Assembly: GCA_000310025.1 (NCBI GenBank)
Contig: FN648410.1
Coordinates: forward strand, 117,106 to 181,105
Direction of reading: 5' to 3'
From: Ectocarpus siliculosus
Taxonomy: Eukaryota; Sar; Phaeophyceae; Ectocarpales; Ectocarpaceae
DNA length: 64,000 nucleotides
Shown here piece after piece: positions 31,120 through 42,130 of the stretch. The number at the start of each line of letters is the position of its first letter. Position 1 is the first letter of the stretch. Below the pieces are notes generated by a model. The model searched no databases. It had not been told where the DNA came from and was given only the letters and a program-made list of their open reading frames with translations. Position numbers and translations under genes: made by a program.

Positions 31120-31679
31120 TGTTTGGGGTGTCGGCGCGTGTACTATGTTATCACGCTCGCGGGCTCTTGTCGAGAGCGTGTTGCACAAAGGAGTGACTCA
31201 AGATCCTTGATTTTTTTTTTTTTTTTTGTTCTTCACTTCAAATCAGCGATCACAGCACTAGTGCCGTTTATTCCAACCCGTGGTCACACAGAAGAGCCTC
31301 TCTCTACCCTCCCCTTCTGCGGTACTTCGCCTTCAATTTTTAATGCGAGAAGAGTTCAGCACTCTCTTCCCTCTGTGTACACACGAACTAGCGCTATCCA
31401 CTTGGCCAGGAGCGGAAGCGAGAGAAAAACTCACTTTGCAAGAAAAGCTCGCCTACGCCGGGATTCGAACCCCTGACCTGACCTCTAGAAGGTTACGAGG
31501 CTACCAACTAGACCACCGGGGCGACCGGATTATTAGATATTTTAACGAGTGACAGACGTGAGCAAGAAGAGGCAAAGCCTGCTGCACCAAGTCTGTCTAT
31601 CATACCCATATCTATCTCATCTGCGTAACCCCCTCGGAGATCTCGGAGAATTGTATCCTGCCGTGTACACACACAAACA
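31120..31679 (-). repeat. 5' LTR of gag-only element, split by a SINE
   Basis: 560 bp, equal to the 241-bp LTR plus about 319 bp of inserted SINE and target duplication. Outside the insert it matches 26970-27210 closely and ends in a normal CA before TGGTG. Confidence 0.85.
31211..31527 (-). mobile_element. tRNA-derived SINE with poly(A) tail
   Basis: On the minus strand the insert starts with a tRNA-like head containing an A box (TGGTCTAGTTGGTAGC, complement of 31500-31515) and a perfect B box (GGTTCGAATCC, complement of 31461-31471), the internal RNA polymerase III promoter. A body of about 220 bp follows, with a second A-box-like TGGCCAAGTGGATAGCGC near 31400, and then a 17-nt A tail (T run at 31211-31227). 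The flanks GATTTTT and GATTATTAG look like a duplicated target. The left LTR of the same element lacks it, giving a natural empty site. A functional tRNA is unlikely because the acceptor and T stems pair poorly. Confidence 0.75.
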
Positions 31680-31684
31680 TGGTG
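31680..31684 (+). repeat. 5-bp target site duplication of gag-only element, right
   Basis: TGGTG, partner of 26965-26969. Confidence 0.8.
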
Positions 31685-32985
31685 GCCACAGCCAAGCAAG
31701 ACAATACCCACAAACTATTATTGTTTGGTGTCGATACGCGATGGAAGTACATACACGATTGCTGGATCACATGGTGCGGTGTAGACTAGTGTACCATATG
31801 GACTAATCTGGCCTCAGATATGGGTTGCAGTCGTTTTGAATCACATGGTGTCCTGTAGGGTGCATCACAGGGGATACTCTGGATTCAGATTCACGCTGCA
31901 GTCGATAAAAGCCAGAGATTGTGCAATTGCCAGCGAAGTATATGTGGACACTACTTACACTACTGCATTGTGATAGCAACTCGACGAGTATCGTCGCGTT
32001 GCCTGTCTGAAGCTTTCCAGTTTTTTAGCCGTTAATAAAGTCGAGGGCGCACACCGCGACATGCTCGCCCACCGAGCACGACAAAGCGTTCTACTGTATA
32101 CACAGAGTAGATGACATAAGATATCACACCCCATGAACAATTTTTTATTTTCAAAGCTCGATTACTCCACAGCAGAAATCGTGGCCGGGCGGCGTTGGCA
32201 CCGATAGCTTTCCGAAACAAACCTATCGTTTGACATCCTCGTCGTCGTGGACTAACATTATTAGCTGTGAATATTGATGATGCGATATATTATGTCACCT
32301 ACCACTGCCGGTACATGCCAGGCATAAGAACAACGAGCACCCTCCATACTCCAGTAGTAAGTTACTGTAGTAGTTGAATTGAAACCTCTCATTACCCATC
32401 CATGAAGAAGTCGTTTTATACACAAATACTTGAAAAAAAGAGCAGTGGCCAAAATCGGGTACACCCGGTCCAAACACGGCCATAATCGGGTACCCCTACA
32501 AGATGCTGCTGGGAGCGGCCGCATGCCACCATCTGATTGTCCGACGCCCGCCCCTACCCGACCTTGACCGCCTTTCCACCGGGTGCACCCGATCTTGGCT
32601 ACTCACCCCCCGGAGCAGTACCCGGTTTTCCTTTGCCCAACCCGAAAATGGCTGGGCGGTTCGACCAAAACCCATGCACACAAGTACACCTCAGCAACGC
32701 CCTGCCCTCGAATTCGGACCTTCTGACGGCCCAGCGGGCGGAGGCAGACCCCCCGCCGGCGGTGGAAGTCTCCCCTGGGGGAAACGGCAGGCGGTCTGTG
32801 CAAGTGATCGAGAAGAAGAAAGAGCTGGATGAATACCTCGCTCACGAGATGCGACACATACGGGACTCATCTCAAGAATAGACATATTTTGCTCCCTCCC
32901 GCTACTTCTCATTACTGGCGACAAACGAGGGCCAGTGGTGTGCGTCCGACCCGTGGTTACCCGCTATACCCGATACATGGAATCG
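31685..32985. other. mostly unassigned; one possible exon at 32690-32881
   Basis: A 60-bp block near 31978 repeats 23703. At about 32447-32610 GGCCAAAATCGGGTACACCC and a later GGGTGCACCCGATCTTGGCT form an imperfect inverted repeat. The plus frame ending at 32881 reads LPSNSDLLTAQRAEADPPPA, then RRSVQVIEKKKELDEYLAHE and ends at TAG; it looks protein-like but I cannot name it or find a start. Confidence 0.35.
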
Positions 32986-32989
32986 AAAA

Positions 32990-34378
32990 AGAAAACTGTT
33001 TTCTTGGTGGCGAACCGGACCCTCTTTATTGTGACTCTCAAACTGCTGTTCGTGGATGGCGACGACATGGCGACACAGACGGACAAAATCTAGGGTTTGA
33101 CGTCGGTCTTATCCGCCGCAGGAGGTGGAAGCTATACTCAAAGTCGGGGAGGGGTCGTGATTGGCAATTCCCTACGGAACCGTACTTGAGGCGCCATGAG
33201 ATTTGCACTGCCGTAGCGGAGGTTGTAGTTTTATTTGTCGGCAGGGAAACATAAAAACAAAATCTTCGGCCGGCCGGACCCTCTTTTTTTCAACTGACCA
33301 ACTGTTGTTTGTATGGCGAGACAAATTTCCGGTCTTCTTGTCCGTCACAGGAGGCCGAAGCTGATGCTCAAACTCGGGGAGGGGTCATGGTTTGCGAGTC
33401 CCTACCGAGCCATACTCGCTCGGGGCACCACGTCATGGACATGACAAGAAAAACATCCCCCCAACGAAAACTGCTGAAATTCATGGATGGGTGGGCGGGT
33501 GGGGGAACCCACAACAATGAAACAGTCGGGGGGGTCGCGTTGTTCTGGGGCTCTACCGGCGAAAAACACCGTCGACGCTCTGAACCGCTGGAAGCTGTCA
33601 CACAGCACTGCATGTGCGGCGAACCGTACGGGCCATGTGTATTGCGTGACGGAAAGAGGCGGCGCCCATTGCCTCACATGCAGCAGCCGGGTACACGGGT
33701 AGCCTCCTACTCAGCAAGACGCAAAACGATTGCCGTTGACGTTTGATGTTATTGGGGACCCTAACGGCGAAAATGCAACAGAGAGAGAGAGAGAGGTAGA
33801 CTAAAGGAAGAGAGACTCGAGAAGACAAGGCATGAACTCTCGTCGAGAAGACGCTCACTCTCATCCCTTTGGTCCACCGCAGGGTTGAACACGTGTAACG
33901 AACGGCGACATCCGATGTGCGCTCAGCAACAACAAACACGACAAAAGGAACATAGTCGTCGTTTCCGAACTGCTGTGGAGATACTGTAAGTTGGTGGAGA
34001 CTTTCTTTCTTTTCTGGTATGAAGTGGCAACAAAGAAGAACACGACTATCTGTCTGTGTAGACTAGAAGCACGACGCACGAACTATTATCTCAATGCGCT
34101 TGCCGTCGCGATAGATGCGCACCGCTACCGCTGTACGAACTAGTAGACTGTTGTCAAACCTGACTACGATAACCGTACGACCATTGCAGCACATTCCGAC
34201 CATAAACAGCAGAAACCGCAGCAGCAGCCGCATGTGTACTACTACCATGGTAACTCAAGAACAAACGCAAAAAAAACAAAATTGTGGCGCGCAGCACGCA
34301 GGACCCTCTTTCGCTGTTCAACAGGCCGATTCCATGGCGAAACAGGGAAGGAACCGTCAAGGCCGACTCTTGCCGGGG
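32990..34378. repeat. R1 repeat, array B, part before insertion
   Basis: Carries the R1 landmarks: CTCAAACTCGGGGAGGGGTC near 33370, GGGACC with a GA run near 33758, GATAGATGCGCACCGCTACC near 34110 and GCACGCAGGACCCTCTTTCG near 34290. It stops at GCCGACTCTTGCCGG, where the palindrome-rich element begins, and resumes at 36013. Confidence 0.75.
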
Positions 34379-36012
34379 GGCTTGTACATTTTTGTACTTT
34401 TTCATGAAAAGTTTCATGGAAGTCCATGGACTTTCATGGACTTCCATGGTCTTCCATGAAACATTTCATGGAATTCCATGGAAGTCCATGAATTCCATGA
34501 AAATTTTCACGGCATTCCGTGAAAAGTTCCATGGATGTCCATGACATTTTTGTCATGAAACTTTCCATGAACAAATTTCACTCCTTGTCATGAAACATTT
34601 CATGGAATAGTTTCATGGACGTTCATGACATGCTTTCATGAACGTTCATGACATATTTCATGAACGCCCATGAACGTTCATGAAAAAAAATGTCATGATA
34701 GCCCATGAACGTTCATGAAAAGTTTCATGACAGCCCATGGACATCCATGAAATGTTTCATGAACGAACGCCCAATCTGGCCCTTGCTGCTTCTAGCACTG
34801 CACGAAAGGGAACACAGTCTCGCAAATCTACTCGTAGCGTTCGTCTTCTTACGTTTGACTTGACCAATGGCTACACGGTCGACTGGCGGGCTAGCGGCTG
34901 CTCCTCGATTCTCGTGGGGGTATGCATGAGAACATTGCGAAGACGACCCTGTATTGTATGGCGTGTCTGCCATCTCTCTGCGATCTCCACAGACAGCTAC
35001 TCTGCGCCAGCGATAATGCAAACCATGCGAGGGCGGGACGCCGAAGCGTCGACGCGTCGGCGGAAAACCCGAGGATACATGCGGATATGTCCCCGCCCCC
35101 CCCAAAATTGAACAAAATTACCCCGATTTTCGAATATGTAGAGTACAGTAGGCCTACCTAACTAACTGAGTGTCTTTAATTTGCGTTCACGACACTACGG
35201 CTTCGAAACGCACCTCACCTACCTCACTCGGCAATGGCAAGGTACCGGTTGGAAGCGTTTTATCCTTTCGCCTTCCTCCACCCCTCCATTATCCGACGGT
35301 TCGCGAGATCGGGTCTGGCTGTGATGGGACACCCATTCATTGCTGAACGCGACGAGCTGGCGGTGGAGGCCGTCGGCGAGGTTGTTGTGCCCGACCGTTT
35401 GGCTTCTCCCGCGGCTCTGCTGATGGGCGGAGGATGATGTCCACCACTAACTTTTCTTTCGGCTTGGAGCAGATGCACGCTGAGCCCGCCGTGTGATTCA
35501 TCTCAATTCTTATAATGGTAGTTATTTTTTGTTTTTTTAATATTTTTCATGGAATTCCATGAAAATTTTCATGGAAGTGAAAGGAGTTCCATGAAAAGTT
35601 TCTTGGAAGTCCAATGAAGCCCATGCACGCATTTCATGGAGACCAATGTCGAACACAGCCAAGGCTCATTGTCGGCATTAATCAACCAAGTTGGCGTCAC
35701 TGGAATATTTCTTGAACGTCCATGAAATGTTTCATAGACTTCCATGATGAAATATTTCATGGACTTCCATGGACTTCCATGGACATGGTGTCATGGACTT
35801 CCATGGACTTCCATGAAACTTTTCATTTTTTCCATGGACTTCCATGAAACGTTTTGGGCTTCCATGAAACGTTTCATGGAAGTCCATGGAATTCCATGAA
35901 ATATTTCATGGAAGTCCATGGAAGTCAATGGACTGGTTTCATGGACGTCCATGGACGTCCATGGACTTCCATGGACCTCCATGAAATATTTCACCAAAAA
36001 ATACTATAATAT
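34379..36012. mobile_element. palindrome-rich CATGGA element inserted in R1
   Basis: Its ends are two blocks (34390-34775 and 35545-36000) made almost wholly of overlapping palindromes such as TTCCATGGAA, TCCATGGA and TTTCATGAAA. They flank about 770 bp of ordinary sequence. R1 sequence is continuous across it: GACTCTTGCCGG precedes it and GACTGCTTGCCGG follows it, giving a duplicated CTTGCCGG of at least 8 bp. An intact R1 unit at 24981-25015 shows the uninterrupted site. No transposase is recognisable. The small plus frame at 35234-35437 in its centre has no motif. Confidence 0.65.
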
Positions 36013-37430
36013 AGATGACTGCTTGCCGGCCACAGGAGGCGGAAGCCGTTCAAACTCGAACGATGAGACTGAAGCTAAATAAAGCTTCGAAATTCCCCAG
36101 GCCTTGGACGTGTCGTTGGGCATGGTGCAATAGGATGTGGTGGTGTGTTGACAAGTGGAATGGACGGGGTGCGAGTAAAAAGTCCGGGGCCCAGTCATGA
36201 ACATGGCAAGTAAACACCCCTCCCAACAAAAATTAATGGTGGGCGGGGGTGGCTGGGGGACCCCAACAAACAAAGCATGGAAAAGAAAAGAAAAGATCAA
36301 AGACACGGAAGCCAGGCGAACAGGCTTGAGGGAGGAGGCAAAAGAAGCATAGAAAACCCAGCGTGGTCGTCGCTCGCTCTGGGCCGCTGAAACATGTCAC
36401 ATAGCACTGCATGTCCAGCATTAGGTAGGGCCCCAAGTCCATTGCTTGACATAAAACAGGTAGCGCACATCGCCTCTCATGCAGCAGCCCGGTGCACGGG
36501 TAGTCTCTTACTCAGCAAGATGCGAAACTACTGCGGTTGACGTAGTTCGATATGGTTGGGACCCCACCGGCGAAAGACGAGAGAGAGACAGGTAGACTAG
36601 AAGAAGAGAGCGGAGAGAAGACAAGGGATCCACTCTCGAGAAGACACTCACTCACTCTCATCCCTTAGGCCCACCGCAGGCTATCAGACATATGTACCGA
36701 ACGGCGGTATCCGAAGTGGGCTCAGCAACAACAAACACAACAACCACAAGTCGCCGAGTAGTGCGGATTTTCATCCTTCTGTGACGAAGTGAGAACAAAC
36801 AACATGACTACACGGACGAACTAGTCCGTCCGCTATAGATGTGCACCGCTGCACAGAGCAGCAGACTGTTGGTTGCCATACCTTATGATGTAAATAAGAT
36901 TGCGCTGCCATCTACCATATCGCTCAAGTTACGACTGACTACGCAGCAGACTCGAAAAGGATCAACACCTATTCGATGTATGCCACCCATGCAATATGCC
37001 GCTTAGACTATTACGATGCATACCACCCATCCATGCATATGGAGCAAGAGAGATAAAAGGCCTGTTGTTGTCTGTCTCAACTGTTGTGCTGCTGTTGCTT
37101 GTCATGTATAACGACACAACAGGCGACAAAGTAAGCGACGCGCATCGCATACTACGCGACGCAAGCACCCCAAAGCGACAGACACGATATCACAACCTGG
37201 TCTGAAGCACACTCACGAAGAAAATCACAAAAAAAAAAGATTGGGGCGCGCAGCACGCAGGACCCTCTTTCGCTGTTCAACCGGCCGTTCCTATGGCGAC
37301 ACAGACAAGGAACAGTCCAGGCCGAGTCATGTCGGCCACAGCAGGTGGAAGCCCCTGAAACTCGGGGAGGGGTAATGGTTCGCGATTGCCTACCGAACCA
37401 TACTTCGGGCGCCACGAGATTCACTGTAGC
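36013..37430. repeat. R1 repeat, array B, continuation
   Basis: Resumes with CTTGCCGGCCACAGGAGGCGG and runs through AACAAACAAAGCATGGAAAA, the GGGACCCCACCGGCG landmark near 36567, GATAGATGTGCACCGCTGCA near 36832 and GCACGCAGGACCCTCTTTCG near 37250. Confidence 0.75.
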
Positions 37431-37925
37431 TCTAGATTGGCATTTGAGACAGGGTCGGGCAAGGGTTGGGCTCTGAAAATAAAAGTTCCACCCACGGATA
37501 TTGAAATATGAGACTGAAGCTAAAGCTTCAGAAAAGTTACAAAAAATTGTTGGGGACTTGCCGTGAGAATCAAGGCCCGATTCGACGGAATCCGTTGAAG
37601 TCCTCCTAGAGTACATACAATTGTACTGAGAAAGTTGCTTGTGGCGATTGTGGCGCGCAGCACGCAGGACCCTCTTTCGCTGTTCAACCGGCCGTTCCCA
37701 TGGCGACACAGACAAGGAACAGTCCAGGCCGAGTCGTGTCGGCCACAGCAGGTGGAAGCTGCTCAAACTTGGGGAGGGGTAATGGTTTGCGATTGCCTAC
37801 CGAACCATACGTCGGGCGCCACGAGATTTACACTGTAGCTCGAGATCGGCATGTGAGACAGGGTCGGGCAAGGGGTGGGCTATGCGAATTAAAGTTCCAC
37901 CCACCCACGGATATTGAAAGATGAG
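37216..37925 (+). repeat. ~280-bp direct duplication
   Basis: About 37230-37500 is repeated at about 37650-37925 (offset about 424 bp): GGCGCGCAGCACGCAGGACC to CCACGGATATTGAAA. This is a local duplication of the 3' part of an R1 unit. Confidence 0.8.
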
Positions 37926-38046
37926 GTTTGGCGGATAGTTTTGAATCTCTGTTTCGTGTTTTGCACGTTCCATATTTGAGACTGAAGCTAAATAGGTTTG
38001 GCGGATAGCTTTGAATCTCTGTTTCGTGTTTTGCTCGTTCCATATT
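37923..38046 (+). repeat. ~50-bp direct repeat pair
   Basis: GGTTTGGCGGATAG(T/C)TTTGAATC to CGTTCCATATTTG occurs twice, 71 bp apart. Confidence 0.85.
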
Positions 38047-41046
38047 TGTCAGTAAGCAATCTATTAGAGGCCCCCGTGCCTTCCCACGGGGGATACCGTG
38101 CCCACCCACGGTAGTATGAGTGTATCGCGGGACTAGGTTAACCCAGGATTCAGGTGAATTCATGGTGTTAAATATAACACACAGTGCTCCTGGTAGCACA
38201 ATTTATACATAAAGTATAGTAATCACATGGGCTTGCTCTCTCTCGGGGTCCCGCGCTTGGACCCCCAATAGCATACCCCCCCCACACGTTACTCTCCGGA
38301 TCGGATGTTGTATCCAAGTACCCCAAACAGCCCCCCTGCTTGATACAATGTACGATCTGGAAGTCGTTTGTGGATAATCTTCCCACCAATACAAAAACAC
38401 AAATCTCCACGTGAGGAACATCGTTTACCAAACTGGCTACCTATGATACGCAAAGCGTCTCCGTCAGCTTATCCACGAACGCAATGTGTTCGCCATTGGA
38501 CATACTCTCAATCTGGTACAAGCGCTTCGAAATAGTTGATACAACATCCTCGAACAAAACGAAGTCTCAACTTCTTGACCAATCAAAACGAGCATTCGGA
38601 AATTACGAAGACCCCGATCATTTCTCGTCAAAACATGTCTAATCATTTCTCCAATGTAGTGTCTAAAGACCAAGTCCTCAACAGCAATGCGCGCATGCGA
38701 ATCGGTGCCTCAACGTTTGTCCCAGAAACGATACAAAATAGTAATAGTCATGCAAACAGCTGCAATATCCCCCGAAACATACAAGTGATGTGCCACCCAT
38801 CTCTCTCCGGTTGTGGGAAAAAACAAACAATATCAGTACTAACACCAATACGGAACAGCCCCCCACCTGGAACATTTCCCTGAAACATACGTATAGATCT
38901 GCCTGTGCTTTCTTCCTCTCCTTTGCATCAACAAAACATCTCAAAACATCCCAAGTGTCCGAAACAGTCCCCCAGCTGAAACATGCCCTGCATACACAAG
39001 AAAAACATATACGCATTCGATGGCGTTGCGTCTGGAATCATAACAACACATTTGTTTCCTCCCCTCTGATTCTTGACGCAATACACCGCAAAACGAGGAA
39101 AACGCCAAGAACATCCTAACGACACAAATCCAACTTGATTAGAACACCACGAAAGCACCCTGCTCTGCTGGTGCTGCGGCTAGAAACATGGTACACAAAT
39201 CCCCCCTCCGTGATTCTTGGCATCAGTACAAACAACAGATTATGACAATTATCATTTAATTCAGCACGTCAAATACAGTTCGGGTCCAAAGTATAACAAG
39301 TCAAAACCCGTACAAAATACCACACACAAACATTAATCCCGTACACATCAACGCATTGTCTCTCGGAGGCGATTCCTGGATAATTTTCTCGTATTTTGCG
39401 CCCACGGGAAGGGTGCGCCCGACAGGAAACCACAATGGAAGACAGAAAGAGCAAAACACAGTGAAGTTAACATCCCAATGCCTGTACACAAACCCCAAAC
39501 AAACTCGTCAACAGTTCATATTGCCTCCAATTTGGCGGAAATATGGTGAGGTCGTCGCTGCCGCCATTTTCTCACTCTGCTCCGTCGACCGAGTGCGCCC
39601 ACTAGATCCCATTATCAGTTTCCGCTTCGCAGCTACTCCCCAAATCACGCTGCGCCCGCCCGCGTTAGCCTGTGCGTACGTGGCCGGGGGGTCGTTGAAG
39701 GTGTGGCGCTGGAGGGGTGGGAGGGGTGGGCAGGGGGGGAAACAGACAAGGGTAGACTCTCCCCCCGCTGGCGTGCCTTCTCATCCCCACACACACTGCT
39801 GTCGTGGGCGGTGGCGCTGCTGGCGCCGCTTTCGTTCGGGCAGGTGTCGTCGCCACAGCTTGCCCGAAGCCGCCGCCACCGCCGCCGCTGCCGCTGACGC
39901 CGCTGCCGATGGTGCCGCTGCTGCTGCCGCCGCCAGAGCTCTCGGGGCCAAGCATCGACCCCCGGCCTATGCCCATGCATTTTCACCTCGATCAAACGAG
40001 AGGTCTACTCCCAGCGCGGCCCCCCTGGTCGCTCTCCTCCACCGGGAACGATTCTCTGTGTCAAAAGATGCGTTGACACTCCACTCCACACCAGGCCTCG
40101 CCACCTCCGCCGACGATGCTGCTGCTGCCGCCACCGTTACTCCGGTCCTCCTTCTCACCACCTTTGCTGTGGTCTTCCTTCTCGCGCACTTCCTGCCCAA
40201 ATAATCCTCAGGGTCAAAAGTGTACGACGCTTCCCTCTCGAAACCGTAGATGCCGTCGTCTCCACCGCTACTGCAGGTCTGGCCACCGCTGTCGCCGCCG
40301 TTGCAGGCGCATGCACGTTGGCTGCCCCCCCTGCCCAAGCATCGGAATAGGCACCACCGCTGCACGCCGCTGCTGTCGACCCTCCTGCTGCTTTCGACAG
40401 GGCCCTCCAGCGTCACCACTGCTTCTTTCGCCGCTCTTGTTGCTTCCTCCGACTGTGACGGCGCCATTACACAGACCCCAACGGTTATAGATGTGTTAGC
40501 AGGACGGATTTCATCGATATGGTCCGCTGTTGGTGGCAGAGGTAAGACTGCGGGCTACTGCTGCTGCGACCACTGCATGGGTTGCGGACGGCGAAACTAC
40601 AACAACACGGTACGGTCCGAGAATCTGCTCCGGTGCTCCACCTCCACCGTACCCGGCCTGCATGAGATCCAGCTCTTCGCGTTTCAGCGCTACTGCAGGT
40701 GCTACACGTAAATACCGTGGGTAGCGGGGGAGAGTGAATGGCGGGATGTGTAAGTGCGTTGAGAGAAGCTACGTTGGCAGGGACTTTTACCGGCAAAGAC
40801 GCCGAAAACGAACCGGCAAGCCCCCCACCCCAATCTCACCAACCTCACTACCCACCTGTCCACCCGCACCGCCGGAGGAGCCGACCGTCCACGGCTACTG
40901 TTGCTGCTGTTGAAATCCACCAGTGCTGCCATACACCACTCCTGGCTGGAGCTGATGAAACCAACACCCTATTCCAAACCCGCATTCACCTGTTGCTGCA
41001 GGAACGGCTGCTACATGAGAACACCTCTGCACGTCTGCTATAGATC
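38047..41046. other. probable decayed relative of the gag-only element
   Basis: The stretch 38470-38660 resembles 27500-27680 in the 3' part of the gag-only element (CCTCGAACAAAAC, TTGACCAAT, ATGTC-AATC-TTCTCCAAT in the same order). AACAGCCCCCC blocks recur near 38330 and 38868. From 39600 to 40700 the sequence is GC-rich, with Ala/Gly/Pro/Arg-type coding potential on several frames, as in the gag tail. I could not find zinc knuckles or LTRs, so this assignment is weak. The plus frame 39356-40204 is low-complexity and not supportable as a gene. Confidence 0.35.
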
Positions 41047-41511
41047 ATGCTGCTGTTGAGAAAAACATCCACAGGCCCGAAACGTTCCGCCGCCGAAGGC
41101 GGCCGGGTGGCGCTTGTTCGGCACGAGCTGCTGCTGCTGATGCTGGTACGTGGAATGCCCTCCAAGGACGTGTTTGTAGCAGCAGCGGTGAGGGCTGCGA
41201 AAGAGATGATGGACAATGTTAACGCTGCGCTGGACAGGCTCACGGCGTTACAGAATGCTGGAAAGGCAGCTGGGGTTCAAGCTGGGAAGGCAGCTGGGGT
41301 TCACGCTGGGAAGACAGCGGAAGAATTTGATACGGGAGATGGGTCCGCGACACTAGACAGGGGTGGAAGGGCCCGAGGGCATGAAGCAAATCTACGAAAT
41401 TGTCAAGCATTTGTTTTAGAGAGAGGGGAAGAAGCTCCATGTGTACAACGGACGCCGGCAGCAGACAATTCCATGGAAGCGACATTCACTTCTATGGAAC
41501 TAAATATTTGA
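41047..41511 (+). CDS. hypothetical helical protein with short internal repeat
   Basis: Frame of 154 codons starting ATG at 41047. It reads RVALVRHELLLLMLVRGMPS, then VFVAAAVRAAKEMMDNVNAA and LDRLTALQNAGKAA, a strongly helical pattern. A 24-bp repeat encodes AGKAAGVQ and AGKAAGVH. The end runs into the CATGGA palindrome region, so the C-terminus is doubtful. I do not recognise the family and the neighbours give no clue. It could be another transposon fragment. Confidence 0.3.
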   Translation: MLLLRKTSTGPKRSAAEGGRVALVRHELLLLMLVRGMPSKDVFVAAAVRAAKEMMDNVNAALDRLTALQNAGKAAGVQAGKAAGVHAGKTAEEFDTGDGSATLDRGGRARGHEANLRNCQAFVLERGEEAPCVQRTPAADNSMEATFTSMELNI

Positions 41512-42130
41512 AATATGGATGTACCACTTTCATGCAAGTGTACTTCTACGGTAGTGTACTTCTACGGAAGTCTCATGGAAATCTCATGGAAGGAAGTGGA
41601 ATTGCTTTCATGGACGTCGAACCTTGGGTATCCATGAAGCTATTCGAAACAGGTTTAGGGAGGATTCCATGGAAGTATTCAGCCTCGGGTTAGCCTCCGT
41701 GGTCTTTTCCCGTTAGGGTTAGGGCTTGGGTTAGGTTAGGGAAGCTGGTATTGACCAATTGTCCAGACGCTTGGTTCCGTGAAAGTTGCGAAGGGTTAGG
41801 GTAAGCATTACGGTTGGGGTAAGGGTTGGGGTAGGAAAGCTAGAATGACCGCATGTCCAGACGCTTCCGTTGGTGTGGCATTCATGGAAGTTCCGGGTCT
41901 TCCACGGAAGTCGATTTTGACCTCTGTCATCCACTTCTCATCCGTGGCCGTGGAAGTTGCATTCATGGACGTTTTCGTGCTTCCATGGAAGTAGCAGAGA
42001 CTCTGTCGAGTGACGAGCTGCCATGGAAACAATACTTCCATGGAAGCTCGTCGCGCTTTCGCGGATGTCCGAAATGTGACTTCCATGGAAGCACGAAAAC
42101 GTCCATCAAAGTAACTTCCTAACCCTAATA
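41512..42130. repeat. CTTCCATGGAAG palindrome-rich region
   Basis: Palindromes such as CTTCCATGGAAG, TCATGGAA and TTCCGTGGAA recur through the region, similar in theme to the 34.4-36.0 kb element but CTTCC-rich. It contains the telomere-like stretch below. Confidence 0.75.
41714..41840 (+). repeat. degenerate TTAGGG-like stretch
   Basis: Tandem and near-tandem GTTAGGG, GGTTAGGG and GGGTTGGGGTAAGGG motifs occur in two clusters (about 41714-41740 and 41790-41837). These look like an interstitial telomere-type sequence or a G-rich minisatellite. Confidence 0.55.

Larger units (their letters stand above)
26970..31679 (-). mobile_element. gag-only LTR retrotransposon (TR-GAG-like)
   Basis: Direct repeats at 26970-27210 and 31120-31679 share about 241 bp, with TG...CA ends on the right copy, and are flanked by an identical TGGTG. 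A G6 polypurine tract lies on the minus strand next to the left copy, so the element reads right to left. The only coding region is a long gag. Between gag and the 3' LTR there are about 1.4 kb of AT-rich, repeat-filled sequence without protease, integrase or RT. This is the architecture of non-autonomous elements that keep gag only, which must borrow pol functions in trans. The right LTR carries a SINE that the left LTR lacks. Confidence 0.85.

Noticed and set aside
31451-31522. Functional tRNA gene on the minus strand
   Set aside because: A and B boxes are good, but acceptor and T stems pair poorly and the sequence is the head of an A-tailed insertion, so it is a SINE head.
39356-40204. 282-codon plus-strand frame
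   Set aside because: Mostly Ala/Arg/Pro runs from a GC-rich minisatellite with equally open frames on both strands; no motif.
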